Source: Catellatospora bangladeshensis
GTDB lineage: Bacteria > Actinomycetota > Actinomycetes > Mycobacteriales > Micromonosporaceae
DNA length: 64,000 nucleotides
Assembly (NCBI RefSeq): GCF_016862575.1
Contig: NZ_BONF01000027.1
Coordinates: forward strand, 1-64,000
Reading direction: 5' to 3'
A model generated the notes under the pieces. It was not told where the DNA came from. It did not search any database and worked only from the letters and a program-made list of their open reading frames with translations. The number at the start of each line of letters is the position of its first letter. Position 1 is the stretch's first letter. The position numbers and the translations under genes are program-made. Positions 1-7,723 of this stretch are shown here, in pieces.

Positions 1-60
1 TGTGGTGTGGCCACACCTTGTGACACGAGACGGCGATCTTGTCGGCGTGCTGGCCGGGAG

Positions 61-1398
61 TCAGGCCGCCGGAGTCGACGGGCTCGCCGAGGGGTCGGCG
101 GACGGGGCCGTGGACGGCTCCGCGGACGGGTCCGGGGTGGGCTCGGCCGGGGGCTCGTACGGAATGGCGCTGCCCTTCACGTACTCCTCCCACGGCTTGT
201 CCCAGTCGGTCCAGCCGTTGCCGTAGTCGAGCTTGCGCGGCGTGCCGACGGTCGTCAGCGGCGTGCCGACCAGCGTGTTGTTGAACAGGTACGCCGCGTT
301 GGCCATGGAGACGTTCACGCAGCCGTGCGACACGTTGCGCTTGCCCTGGTGCTGCACCGACCACGGCGCGGCGTGGATGAACTCGCCGCCCCAGGTCAGC
401 CGCTGCGCGTAGTCGATGTTCGTGCGGTAGCGGTTGGCCGGGTTCGGGTCGTCCATCGTGTCGAAGACGGTCTTCCGCTTCTTCTCGATGACGATCATCG
501 TGCCGCTGGACGACGGCATCGTCGGCCGCCCCAGGCTGACCGGGATCGTCTTGACCGCCTTGCCGTCCTTCAGCACCGTCATCTGGTGGGTCTTGTCGTT
601 GACCCTCAGCTGGATGTCCGGACCCACGCTGCACACCAGCGTCGAGTCGCGGCGGCCGTAGTAGTCCCCGCCCAGCGGCAGGCCACCGGCCCGCACGTGC
701 ACGAAGACCTTCGTGCCGGCCTTCCAGAACACCTTCGGGCGCCAGTGCAGCTCGGTGCCCGAATACCAGGTCCAGACGCCTTCCTGGAACGGCTCCGTCG
801 ACACCAGCAGCCGGCGCTGGAACGCGGCCCGCTGCGCCTTCGGGATGGTCCGGCCCGTCTTGAAGATCAGCACCATGCCGACGCCGATCACGGCGTTGTC
901 GGCCAGGAAGCTGCTGACGCCGACCTGCTTGCTCGCGGGCGGCTTGGCCATGGTCGTGAACGTCGCGGTCGCGGTCGCCGGCTTGCCGTCGTCACCGGTC
1001 GCGGTCACCGTCGCGGTGTACGTCGCGCCGTACGCCAGGGCCTTCTCGGGCAGCCAGCCGGCGCCGTCCGGGTGCATCGCGCCCTTGACCTCGGCGCCGT
1101 TGGCGTCCTTCAGCGAGACCTCGGTCGTCTGCGCCTCCGTCGCGGCGAACACGATCTCCGTGCCGGCCGGCACGTTCTTGGCGTCCGCGGCCGGACCGGA
1201 GATGGTCACGCTCGCCTTGGGCGGCGTCTCCTGCGGCTTCTCGCCGCCGTCGCCGCCGCCGTTCCAGATCGGCGACTTGTCGCCGGTGCAGGCAGCCAGG
1301 CCGGTCACACCGGCGACACCGGCGCCGGCGAGGCCGAGCGCGGTCAGCGCGCGCCGCCGGGTCAGCTTCGGGGTGGTCGGGGTGTCGGGGGTGGGCAT
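61..1398 (-). CDS. L,D-transpeptidase lipoprotein (Ig-like plus YkuD domain)
   Basis: A 445-residue extracytoplasmic L,D-transpeptidase, predicted to form 3-3 cross-links in peptidoglycan. The N-terminus has a basic TRRRAL stretch (Tat-like), a hydrophobic helix and a lipobox LAAC, with Cys37 as the likely lipidation site. Two Ig-like beta-rich segments follow, then a YkuD catalytic domain with the SHGCVNVS motif around residue 360 holding the nucleophilic Cys. The C-terminus is a Pro/Ser/Ala-rich tail (PSAEPSTAPSADPSA) suited to a wall-spanning region. It lies just downstream of a close paralogue on the same strand, separated by 127 bp. The ATG start at 1398 precedes the signal peptide directly. 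Function is well supported by motif order; the specific physiological role is inference. Confidence 0.93.
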   Translation of the reverse strand: MPTPDTPTTPKLTRRRALTALGLAGAGVAGVTGLAACTGDKSPIWNGGGDGGEKPQETPPKASVTISGPAADAKNVPAGTEIVFAATEAQTTEVSLKDANGAEVKGAMHPDGAGWLPEKALAYGATYTATVTATGDDGKPATATATFTTMAKPPASKQVGVSSFLADNAVIGVGMVLIFKTGRTIPKAQRAAFQRRLLVSTEPFQEGVWTWYSGTELHWRPKVFWKAGTKVFVHVRAGGLPLGGDYYGRRDSTLVCSVGPDIQLRVNDKTHQMTVLKDGKAVKTIPVSLGRPTMPSSSGTMIVIEKKRKTVFDTMDDPNPANRYRTNIDYAQRLTWGGEFIHAAPWSVQHQGKRNVSHGCVNVSMANAAYLFNNTLVGTPLTTVGTPRKLDYGNGWTDWDKPWEEYVKGSAIPYEPPAEPTPDPSAEPSTAPSADPSASPSTPAA

Positions 1399-1525
1399 AG
1401 CGTCCTCACATCGTTGAGGGGTGTGCGCGGCACAACGTCATCCATCCTGCCTCAATGACGCTCCGCACGGGGGTGCGAGTTGCCCGCAGTGAGTCTTCAC
1501 ACCGTACATCCGGGCAGCTACCAGA

Positions 1526-2839
1526 CTATCGGGCAGCCGGGGTCGGAGACATGGCCGAGGGCGCGGGAACGGCGCTCGGGGCCACACCCGGGGCCGCGCT
1601 CGGGGACGGGGACGGCGAGGCCGACGAGACCGGCGGGTTGACCGCCTCCGGGCGCAGCTCGTCCGGGATCGGCAGCGCGCTGCCCTTCACGAACTCCTTC
1701 CAGCTCAGGTCCCAGGCGGTGAAGCCGTTGCCCTTCTCCAGCTTCACGCCCGTGCCCTTGACCGTCACCGGGTCGCCGACGTGCGTGTTCTCGAACAGCC
1801 ACACCGCGTTGCCGGGGGAGACGTTCAGGCAGCCGTGCGACACGTTGCGCCGGCCCTGGTCTCCCACGCTCCACGGCGCCGAGTGGATGAACTCCCCGCC
1901 CCAGGTCAGGCGCTGGGCGTACTGGATCGCCACCCGGTACTGGTCGCCCGGCTCGCCGGTGGTGTCGAAGATGGTGGACGCCTGCTTGTCCATGATCACC
2001 ATGGTGCCGGAGGAGGAGGGGGTGCTCGCCTTGCCCAGGCTCACCGGCATCGACTTGACCTTCTTGCCGTTGCGCAGGACGTCGATGTGCTTGTCCGAGT
2101 TGCGGACGACCAGCTCCAGCTTTTCGTCGGTGATCTTCGCGGCGGCGCGGCGGTCGTCGTCCCCGTAGCGGCCCTCGCCCATCGGGACGCCCTTCAGGGC
2201 CGCGCGGACGGTGAGTTTGGTGCCCGGCTTCCAGTACTGCGGGGCGCGGTAGGTGACCTGGCGGCCGCTCATCCAGTGCCATACACCCGGCTGGGGTGGT
2301 GTCGTTTCGACGAAGAGGCGCTTCTCCACCGCTGCTCGGGCGGACTCGGGGATCTGCTCGGAGAACTCGACGACGACGGGCATCGCGACGCCGTAGGTGT
2401 GGTCGTCGAAGAGGTACATGCCGGTGCCGACCTGGCGCTGCGGCTCGGGCATGGTGGTGAAGGAGGTCTGCGAGGTGACGGCCCTTCGGCCGTCGGTCGC
2501 GACGGCGGTGACCGTGTAGGCGGTCTTGTACTGGAGCGGCTTTTCGGGGACCCAGGTGGTGCCGTCGGGGCGCATTCGGCCTGCGACCAGCTTGCCCTTG
2601 GCGTCGGCGACGTGCACCGAGCGGACGGCGGCGTTGGTGGCGGTCAGGCCGATCTCGGTGCTGACCGGGAGGTCCTTGGTCTCGGCGGCGGGGGTCAGTT
2701 CGAGGGTCTGCGCGGGTGGGGCGGGGGGTGGGTTCTTGGCGGCGGTGACGCCGGTGGGTTCGCTGTCGCATGAGGCCAGCGTGGGTACGAGGAGAGCGGC
2801 GGCGACCGCCGCGACGCCGAGCCTGCGGAGTGCACGCAT
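1526..2839 (-). CDS. L,D-transpeptidase lipoprotein, paralogue of the downstream gene
   Basis: A 437-residue paralogue of the gene at 61-1398. It has a short basic N-terminus, a hydrophobic core and a lipobox LASC (Cys24), then two Ig-like segments and a YkuD domain with SHGCLNVS, which carries the catalytic Cys. The tail is again Pro/Ser-rich. The signal here is a plain Sec-type lipoprotein signal, unlike the Tat-like one of the neighbour. Both genes belong to the chromosomal side of the tRNA-Lys integration site. The pair probably arose by tandem duplication; whether they differ in substrate or expression cannot be read from sequence. Confidence 0.93.
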   Translation of the reverse strand: MRALRRLGVAAVAAALLVPTLASCDSEPTGVTAAKNPPPAPPAQTLELTPAAETKDLPVSTEIGLTATNAAVRSVHVADAKGKLVAGRMRPDGTTWVPEKPLQYKTAYTVTAVATDGRRAVTSQTSFTTMPEPQRQVGTGMYLFDDHTYGVAMPVVVEFSEQIPESARAAVEKRLFVETTPPQPGVWHWMSGRQVTYRAPQYWKPGTKLTVRAALKGVPMGEGRYGDDDRRAAAKITDEKLELVVRNSDKHIDVLRNGKKVKSMPVSLGKASTPSSSGTMVIMDKQASTIFDTTGEPGDQYRVAIQYAQRLTWGGEFIHSAPWSVGDQGRRNVSHGCLNVSPGNAVWLFENTHVGDPVTVKGTGVKLEKGNGFTAWDLSWKEFVKGSALPIPDELRPEAVNPPVSSASPSPSPSAAPGVAPSAVPAPSAMSPTPAAR

Positions 2840-3098
2840 ACGCCACCTGCCTGGATCCTGGTGAAATGTCCCGGTTCACATCCTGCCGTAGGGGAGTGGG
2901 GGTTGTGGTGGGTTCCGACGGATTCTCGGGATCGTGGCGCAAGATGATCTTCGAGTGAGGGCGGTCACAGGTTGCTCTGTGTGACGGTCTCGGGTGGGTT
3001 GAGGGTCGGCTGAGCTGGGGCGATATGGACGGTTCGTGGTGGTACGGCGGATGGGTTTGGGGGGATTTGGCGGCACGGGCGGGCGGTCGGTTAACCGA

Positions 3099-3129
3099 TT
3101 GGAGATCCGCCGGATCGTCGTGCTAAGGT
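3099..3129 (+). promoter_or_regulatory. possible tRNA-Lys promoter
   Basis: The 308-bp gap 2840-3147 holds no gene. In it TTGGAG (3099-3104) and TAAGGT (3124-3129) lie 19 bp apart and about 18 bp before the tRNA. The spacer is slightly long and the match to a sigma-70-like consensus is modest, so this is a suggestion only. Confidence 0.3.
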
Positions 3130-3147
3130 TCTCTCCGTTGCCAACGA

Positions 3148-3220
3148 GCGCCGCTAGCTCAACTGGCAGAGCAGCGGACTCTTAATCCGCGGGTTCGGGG
3201 TTCGAGTCCCTGGCGGCGCA
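3148..3220 (+). tRNA. tRNA-Lys (anticodon CTT)
   Basis: A 73-nt cloverleaf. The acceptor strand GCGCCGC (3148-3154) pairs with GCGGCGC (3213-3219), followed by discriminator A. The anticodon stem GCGGA/TCCGC encloses loop CTCTTAA, giving anticodon CTT (Lys AAG), and the T arm has GGTTCGAGTCC-type sequence. CCA is not encoded. The 3' part from the anticodon stem onward recurs at 39056 and 56900, so this gene is the attachment site of two integrated elements. Its 3' half should be element-derived DNA that restored the gene on integration. Confidence 0.97.
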
Positions 3221-3221
3221 C
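3175..3221 (+). repeat. attL: 3' part of tRNA-Lys (first of three att copies)
   Basis: A 47-bp direct repeat matched exactly at 56900-56946; its last 44 bp (3178-3221) are also matched exactly at 39056-39099. It begins in the anticodon stem (CGGACTC) and runs to the tRNA end plus one base. Only this copy has the 5' half of a tRNA upstream, so it is the functional gene and left end of the first element. Confidence 0.93.
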
Positions 3222-3227
3222 AGCGAA

Positions 3228-3256
3228 AGCCCCGTCTGACCTGGTCAGACGGGGCT
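3228..3256 (+). terminator. hairpin after tRNA-Lys
   Basis: AGCCCCGTCTGACC (3228-3241) is perfectly inverted at 3243-3256, seven bases after the tRNA, followed by TCTGG. It would terminate tRNA transcription. It differs in sequence from the hairpins after the other two att copies, as expected if each attP brought its own terminator. Confidence 0.8.
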
Positions 3257-3290
3257 TCTGGCATTCCGGGGATGGCTGGGATGCGGTCCG

Positions 3291-3320
3291 GGTGTGCTCA
3301 AGGTGTGCTCGGATGTGCCG
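3291..3320 (+). repeat. candidate left arm sites of element 1
   Basis: GGTGTGCTC occurs at 3291-3299 and 3302-3310 (11 bp apart), with a relaxed copy GATGTGCCG at 3312-3320. They lie about 70 bp inside the attL repeat, where tyrosine integrases usually bind arm-type sites. The rest of 3257-3508 shows no gene. Confidence 0.45.
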
Positions 3321-3508
3321 TGACCTGTTGATATACGCCGTCAGTTGCCGTCATCTCTCGGCTTTGATCTTGTTGCGAGCTTTGGTCGGGGATCGGACGG
3401 CTGTCGTTTCCGTGACGCCCTTCGAAGAGTGCACAGAGTGGTTCAAGTGGATCTCAGGACGACCGCCGCCCGAGCCGATTCGGCACGCGATGCGCAGTTG
3501 GCCGGCCG

Positions 3509-4390
3509 CTACCCGTTCCGGTAAGCCGCCCAGGTACAGGCGGCCTCAGCGACTTCGACCTTCCACTGTTGGGGGTCGGCGATGGCGATCTCGGCCCACA
3601 GCCGTCGGGCGGCGGTGACGAAGGTCGTTACCGCTTGCTCGGAGGCAGCGGCGAAGGCGGGAGAGTCCTGGCACCACAGCTCGGCGTCCTTAGGCGTGTG
3701 GCCTGCGTGGATGAGTTGTAGTCCCACGCAGGCGGTGTCGAACCAGGGTGCGGCGAGGGTCGGCCACGCCCAGTCAATGAACTTCGCGGTGCCGTCGATC
3801 AGGATGTTGTGGCGATGCAGATCCGTGTGCGCGACGGTCGTCCCAGCGAGCAGATGCGCGTGGTCGCCTGCGTAGCCGCGCCAGCGATCTTCGGCGGTGC
3901 GCAGCATGAGCCCGTCAGGGGCGGGTATGGCGTTGAGGGCCTGCAGGCTCGCGGTGATCTTCGACAGGTCCGGCGAGCCGGGGCTCAAATCGGCGTGTTG
4001 AGCGTCGAGGTACCGGAAGCCGAGCACGTCCCAGCCGTCGGCGGCCACGTGGAAGGCGAGCGGTGCCGACACGTGCCGGACGTGGGAGTTGATCGCGGCC
4101 TCGTTACTCTGGGTCCAGACGGCCCGCTTGTGGTCGGCGGGGACGCCCTTGAGGAAGTAGCGGTCGCGCGTGGTGTGCATGACCATGCCGACCAGGCAGT
4201 TGTGCCCGGTGCCGACCTGCTCGGCACGGATGAAGGACCCCGCCTCGGCCTCGATCAGGTGGCGCAGGCCGGCGGGAAGGTCTTGCCATGACACGCGCGG
4301 ATTCAGGATCTGCTCCTTCGCTGGGCCGCTTGCTGGCGGCGAGGTTACCGGGGTGGTGGAGGGCGGTCCCAGCGCCCACGCCGGGACCAC
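3509..4390 (-). CDS. APH-fold phosphotransferase in a radical-SAM peptide cluster
   Basis: About 293 residues with the aminoglycoside/choline kinase-like (APH) fold. The Brenner-type catalytic loop HTDLHRHN is near residue 190 and the metal-binding IDWAW about 20 residues later. It starts 12 bp after the stop of the candidate peptide gene 4403-4570 and is third in an operon of radical SAM enzyme, peptide and kinase. The GTG at 4390 has only a weak GAGG in front, so an internal start near LNPRVSWQDL is possible. The family phosphorylates small hydroxylated or amino substrates. Here a role in tailoring or self-protection for the peptide product is inference, and resistance to an aminoglycoside is not shown. 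Confidence 0.82.
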   Translation of the reverse strand: MVPAWALGPPSTTPVTSPPASGPAKEQILNPRVSWQDLPAGLRHLIEAEAGSFIRAEQVGTGHNCLVGMVMHTTRDRYFLKGVPADHKRAVWTQSNEAAINSHVRHVSAPLAFHVAADGWDVLGFRYLDAQHADLSPGSPDLSKITASLQALNAIPAPDGLMLRTAEDRWRGYAGDHAHLLAGTTVAHTDLHRHNILIDGTAKFIDWAWPTLAAPWFDTACVGLQLIHAGHTPKDAELWCQDSPAFAAASEQAVTTFVTAARRLWAEIAIADPQQWKVEVAEAACTWAAYRNG

Positions 4391-4402
4391 CCTCGTCGGT
4401 CG

Positions 4403-4570
4403 TCAGTACGGGTTGTCGTCGCTGGAGTTGCAGTTGCACTTGTTCGCGGCCAGGACGGTCTGCTCGACGTTGACGAACTCGATCTCCGTCGCCTCAGGCC
4501 GTGGCTGCGGACGCTGGGACAGCGCGACCATGACCGGTGCCGGCCGGGTCGCTGTGGCTGTCGGTGCCAT
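4403..4570 (-). CDS. candidate RiPP precursor peptide, 55 aa
   Basis: A 55-residue peptide, MAPTATATRP at the N-terminus and a Cys/Asn-rich C-terminus NKCNCNSSDDNPY. A leader-like region rich in Pro/Thr and acidic residues (EATEIEFVNVEQTVLAAN) precedes the short core. Its ATG at 4570 follows a strong Shine-Dalgarno GGAGGTGA that lies inside the 3' end of the radical SAM gene, so the two genes overlap by 77 bp. It is followed after 12 bp by the APH-like kinase. Position, size and composition are those of a ribosomally made, post-translationally modified peptide. The two Cys and the CNCN/DDNPY residues are the likely modified positions. I do not recognise the family; the modification chemistry is unknown. 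Confidence 0.72.
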   Translation of the reverse strand: MAPTATATRPAPVMVALSQRPQPRPEATEIEFVNVEQTVLAANKCNCNSSDDNPY

Positions 4571-5702
4571 TGACAATCACCTCCCCACTTTCTCGGTGCT
4601 GGCAGTAGCGCTCCATCGGCGACTTCGCCTGCCGGTACAGCCGGACCAGCGGCATGCACGTGTTGCACGTGCCCTGCACACTGCAGCCGCTGCACCCGCC
4701 GGTCCTGGCGAGCAGGCCGTCGGCGATGCCGCCGAGTCGGCGCAGGCCCTCCACGCCTTCGGCGAGGAGGTCGATGTTGGGGTCACGGCCGACCTTGCAG
4801 ATCGACGCCATGCCGTGCGGGTCCACGTGGAAGAACGTGTGCCCAGCGTTGCAGCCGGTGAACGGCTTGCGGGCTTTGAGCAGCGGCATCGACTGCGCGG
4901 GCAGGCTCCGGGCGCTGCCCATGATCGTCGGAGAAATGTTCGAGAACACGTGGTAGGGCAGCCCGAACCCCTCGGCGAGCGCGATCATGCCGTCGACCTC
5001 GGCGTCGTTGGTCTTGGTAACGACGAGGTTGAGGTTCATGGTCAGCCCGGCCCCGCTGGCGGCGGCCAGGCCCCGGTGGAACTTGTCGAACGCTCCCCTG
5101 CGGCGCACGAGCGCGTCGTAGCTGTCGGCCGTGGCACCGTAGACGCTGATCGTGATGTGATACGCCGGTCGGGTTCGCAGCAGGTCGAGGATCTCCGGCT
5201 TCCACAGCCGCGACGCGTTGGTCGAGATCGAGATCATCATGCCGAGGTCCCACGCGTGCGTGTAGGTCTCGGTGAACAGCTTGTCGATCAGCGGCTCGCC
5301 GCCGGTCAGCTGCAGCCACACCACCCCGGCGTCACGCAGGATGTGCAGGAGCCGGACCCGCTGTTCCCAGGCCAGGCCCTCGAAGCGCTTGATGTCGAGG
5401 TAGCAGTGCTCGCAGTCGTAGTTGCAGCCGAGATTGAGCTCCCACGACGCCCGCCCGTAGCCGTAGCCGTAGTTGCTGGGCTGGCGCACGGTCACGACCT
5501 GGTTGACGGGCTTATCACGCAGGCGTAGCCCCCAGCCGTTCATGGCGGCGTTGCCCAGCCAGTCCGGTACTGGGCCGTGACGCGCGGACAGGTCGCGAAG
5601 CTGCTCGTAGTGCCCGGCGGGAATGCGCATGCCCTGCTCGCTGCCGGGTTTGAGGATGAGATGGCCGTCGTCGAGGAACGGGGTGGCGATGAGCTGGTGC
5701 AT
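4494..5702 (-). CDS. radical SAM/SPASM peptide maturase
   Basis: A 402-residue radical SAM protein. The [4Fe-4S] motif CNYDCEHC lies near residue 115 and a GGEP motif (LTGGEPL) follows. The C-terminal SPASM-type region has CNAGHTFFHVDPHGMASIC and then CSGCSVQGTCNTC for auxiliary clusters. The N-terminal part (residues 1-100) may bind the substrate leader. The chosen ATG at 5702 has AGGAGGTGA five bases upstream; a GTG at 5711 would overlap that site. It is first in an operon with the precursor-like peptide and a kinase. SPASM enzymes commonly install thioether, C-C or other cross-links in RiPPs; which one occurs here cannot be told. Confidence 0.9.
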   Translation of the reverse strand: MHQLIATPFLDDGHLILKPGSEQGMRIPAGHYEQLRDLSARHGPVPDWLGNAAMNGWGLRLRDKPVNQVVTVRQPSNYGYGYGRASWELNLGCNYDCEHCYLDIKRFEGLAWEQRVRLLHILRDAGVVWLQLTGGEPLIDKLFTETYTHAWDLGMMISISTNASRLWKPEILDLLRTRPAYHITISVYGATADSYDALVRRRGAFDKFHRGLAAASGAGLTMNLNLVVTKTNDAEVDGMIALAEGFGLPYHVFSNISPTIMGSARSLPAQSMPLLKARKPFTGCNAGHTFFHVDPHGMASICKVGRDPNIDLLAEGVEGLRRLGGIADGLLARTGGCSGCSVQGTCNTCMPLVRLYRQAKSPMERYCQHRESGEVIVNGTDSHSDPAGTGHGRAVPASAATA

Positions 5703-5888
5703 GTCGATCACCTCCTGAGGGAGTGGGGTAGTGGGCGGCTGCCTGGCTGGCGACCGCCCGGAGTTCCGGCCCTTGGGTCAGCCGGACTGGCGCGAGTCCA
5801 TCAGCGCGGTCGTGGTGGTCCCCTGGGCGTGCAGTCATCCCTCCTTGGCCCGCTGGTTAGCTGTGAATGACGGCATCGCTCGACGGCG

Positions 5889-6197
5889 TCAGGGCGATGA
5901 GCTGGCCCTATGTGTCCGGTCTCCACCCGACGTGCCGAAGGCGTGAAACATTGATCTCACCCCGGCACCGAAGTCCCCACCAGCGCCGATCAGCTCCATG
6001 GGCCGTCGGCGAGGAAGCTGGCGATCATGACCGAACAGTGCGGCATGCGCCGTGGCACGCTGAGCGCAAGGCTCCAGCTCCCGGCAGGACAGACACCGCC
6101 CGCCGACGTCGGAGCGCAGATGTTCGGCGATGACACGGTGGGCCGCGTCGACGCCGAGGAGTGCGGCGGCCGGCACCGTGGCTCGGATCGGCTTCAC
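5889..6197 (-). CDS. small Cys-motif protein (CLSC...PC), unknown function
   Basis: About 102 residues starting at GTG 6197, which overlaps the stop of the preceding winged-helix gene in GTGA. The middle has GRCLSCRELEPCAQRATAH, a C-x2-C...PC arrangement also present in 6673-6903 (CLNCHEMFPC) and 6493-6633 (CQGCYEFTC...PC). Such zinc-binding-looking small proteins sit near replication/integration genes of actinomycete elements. The function is unknown, and the tail after about residue 70 is low in recognisable structure. Confidence 0.6.
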   Translation of the reverse strand: MKPIRATVPAAALLGVDAAHRVIAEHLRSDVGGRCLSCRELEPCAQRATAHAALFGHDRQLPRRRPMELIGAGGDFGAGVRSMFHAFGTSGGDRTHRASSSP

Positions 6198-6496
6198 GGC
6201 TGACTCTTTCCGGCGGTCGGGGCGGCGGACCAACCTTGAACGATCTGCTGGATCGCCGCGCGGCCTTCGTTGTTGAGCTGCAAGGTAAGGCCTCGGGCGG
6301 GGCGTACCTGGTTCATCAGCCGTTCGCCCATCATCAGGTGCAGAGTTGAGGTCACCGCCTCCACCGACACGTCCGGTAGCGATCCGGCAAGCTCACGGAT
6401 GGTCCAAGCCCGGCCGGGCTCAGCGAGCAGGACCTTGTAAATCTGCAGGCGGGGAACGCTGCACACCGTCAGCACCTTGGCATGTCGTGGCTTCAT
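6194..6496 (-). CDS. winged-helix DNA-binding protein, about 100 aa
   Basis: Starts at ATG 6496 (MKPRHAKVLTV), overlapping the stop of the upstream 46-aa gene as ATGA. The sequence LQIYKVLLAEPGRAWTIRELAGSLPDVSVEAVTSTLHLMMGERLMNQV reads as a helix-turn-helix/winged-helix of the MarR-like type, with a wing before LTLQLNNEGRAAI. It lies in a four-gene coupled operon (6903 to 5889) of small proteins. A regulator of the element is likely; the target is unknown. Confidence 0.7.
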   Translation of the reverse strand: MKPRHAKVLTVCSVPRLQIYKVLLAEPGRAWTIRELAGSLPDVSVEAVTSTLHLMMGERLMNQVRPARGLTLQLNNEGRAAIQQIVQGWSAAPTAGKSQP

Positions 6497-6633
6497 GAGA
6501 GGTCGCCATCCTGCACTGCCTGAGCCCACTGAGCTTGAGAGCACGGAAACCGGGCGAATGTACAGGTGAACTCGTAACAGCCCTGGCACAGGCGGTCTTC
6601 GTCGGGCGTGCACCAGCAGGATCGAGCGCGCAT
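6493..6633 (-). CDS. 46-aa Cys-rich small protein
   Basis: A small gene missed at usual length cut-offs. ATG 6633 begins MRARSCWCTPDEDRL and the product holds CQGCYEFTC and FARFPC, seven Cys in 46 residues. The TGA stop overlaps the next gene's ATG (ATGA at 6493-6496). The Cys pattern resembles the neighbours at 6673-6903 and 5889-6197. The alternative reading frame across the same DNA is longer but has low-complexity, unprotein-like content. The start could also be a GTG a few codons earlier. Confidence 0.55.
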   Translation of the reverse strand: MRARSCWCTPDEDRLCQGCYEFTCTFARFPCSQAQWAQAVQDGDLS

Positions 6634-6672
6634 CCATCTCGATGCCACCGTCCGGCTTGTCAGCTGTGATGA

Positions 6673-6903
6673 TCATGACCATGGTCCTGTTCTGGCGTCC
6701 AGGGCCAGGACCTCAGTGGTGCTCCACCCGGCGTCGATGAGCGCGTCGAAGGCCCAGCTGTAGGTCGTGCACGGGAACATCTCGTGGCAGTTGAGGCACC
6801 GATCGCCCTCTGGCCACGAGATCGGGCAGTGCACCCGCGCGAGATGCTGCGCCTGAGGAAGGCACGCCCTGGTCGGCTTGATTGCGTTCGCTACGGCGTT
6901 CAC
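6673..6903 (-). CDS. 76-aa Cys-motif protein (CLNCHEMFPC)
   Basis: GTG 6903 follows GGGAGGG eight bases upstream. The product contains HCPISWPEGDRCLNCHEMFPCTTY followed by WAFDALIDAGWST. It is the first gene of the small minus-strand operon that continues with 6493-6633, the winged-helix gene and 5889-6197. The repeated C-x2-C-x4-PC pattern suggests a metal-binding fold; function unknown. Confidence 0.65.
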   Translation of the reverse strand: MNAVANAIKPTRACLPQAQHLARVHCPISWPEGDRCLNCHEMFPCTTYSWAFDALIDAGWSTTEVLALDARTGPWS

Positions 6904-7159
6904 CGCTGAACCCTCCCGTCGTCACGCGATGCGCCCGGCCGGACGGAGGCGGTGTCACGTCCGGCCGGGGCCTTCTCCCGCAGCCGGGGCGCCGCGGTGC
7001 GTGGCGGTGCCGGGTAGCGGGATCGACGGGGATGCCCGTCGATCAGTAGCTTGGCGGCTGCGGCTTGTAACCATGAAGCGGACAGGCGTCAGCCGTTGTC
7101 GGCAGACAACGGCAGACAGTCAGGTGCCGAGGGTGGGCCGGACCCGTTAGGGTCGTTCC

Positions 7160-7723
7160 ATGCAGGTGGGCGGCCGTCGGGCCAGCGAGTGGACGATTCA
7201 CGGCGAGCGGGTGGTCGACGACACCCGGCGTGCGGCGCTGAGCATCGCCGACGTCGAGCTGCCCAACGGAGTCCGCTTCGAGCAGTACGTGCTCCGCGTG
7301 CCGACAGCGGCAATGGTGATCGTGGTCGATGACGCCGAGCGCGTGCTGATGATGTGGCGCCATCGCTTCATCCTCGACCGCTGGGTGTGGGAGTTGCCCG
7401 GCGGCTACATCGATCCTGATGAGGACCCGGCCGTGTGTGCCGCACGCGAAGTCGAGGAGGAGACAGGCTGGCGGCCACGAACTCTGGAGCCGCTGGTGAC
7501 CTTTCAGCCAATGGTGGGCACCATCGACCAGACAAACCTCGTCTACCTGGGGCGCGGGGCCGACCACATCGGCACCGCACCCGACGTCAACGAGGCCGAA
7601 CGAGTCGAGTGGATCCCCCTCGACGACATCGAGCGTCGGATACGCCTAGGCGAGATCGTCGGCGCGGGCTCCGTCGCAGGCCTGCTCGCCGTCCTTCTAC
7701 TGAGAGCGCAGGGCAAGCTCTAG
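7160..7723 (+). CDS. NUDIX hydrolase
   Basis: A 187-residue NUDIX hydrolase. The box G-x5-E-x7-REVEEETGW is seen as GGYIDPDEDPAVCAAREVEEE near residues 90-112, complete in its catalytic Glu residues. The family cleaves nucleoside diphosphates linked to another moiety; the overall layout is like ADP-ribose pyrophosphatases. The ATG at 7160 has a poor ribosome binding site, consistent with weak or leaderless expression. It converges on the XRE gene, the two TAG stops sharing CTAG at 7720-7723. Confidence 0.9.
   Translation: MQVGGRRASEWTIHGERVVDDTRRAALSIADVELPNGVRFEQYVLRVPTAAMVIVVDDAERVLMMWRHRFILDRWVWELPGGYIDPDEDPAVCAAREVEEETGWRPRTLEPLVTFQPMVGTIDQTNLVYLGRGADHIGTAPDVNEAERVEWIPLDDIERRIRLGEIVGAGSVAGLLAVLLLRAQGKL

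Noticed and set aside
6503-6682. Longer N-terminal extension of the winged-helix protein at 6194
   Set aside because: The same DNA encodes the 46-aa Cys-rich protein in another frame with ATGA coupling; the extension has no protein-like features.
7720-7723. Shared CTAG stop of the NUDIX and XRE genes as a special signal
   Set aside because: Overlapping stops of convergent genes are common; nothing else marks the site.
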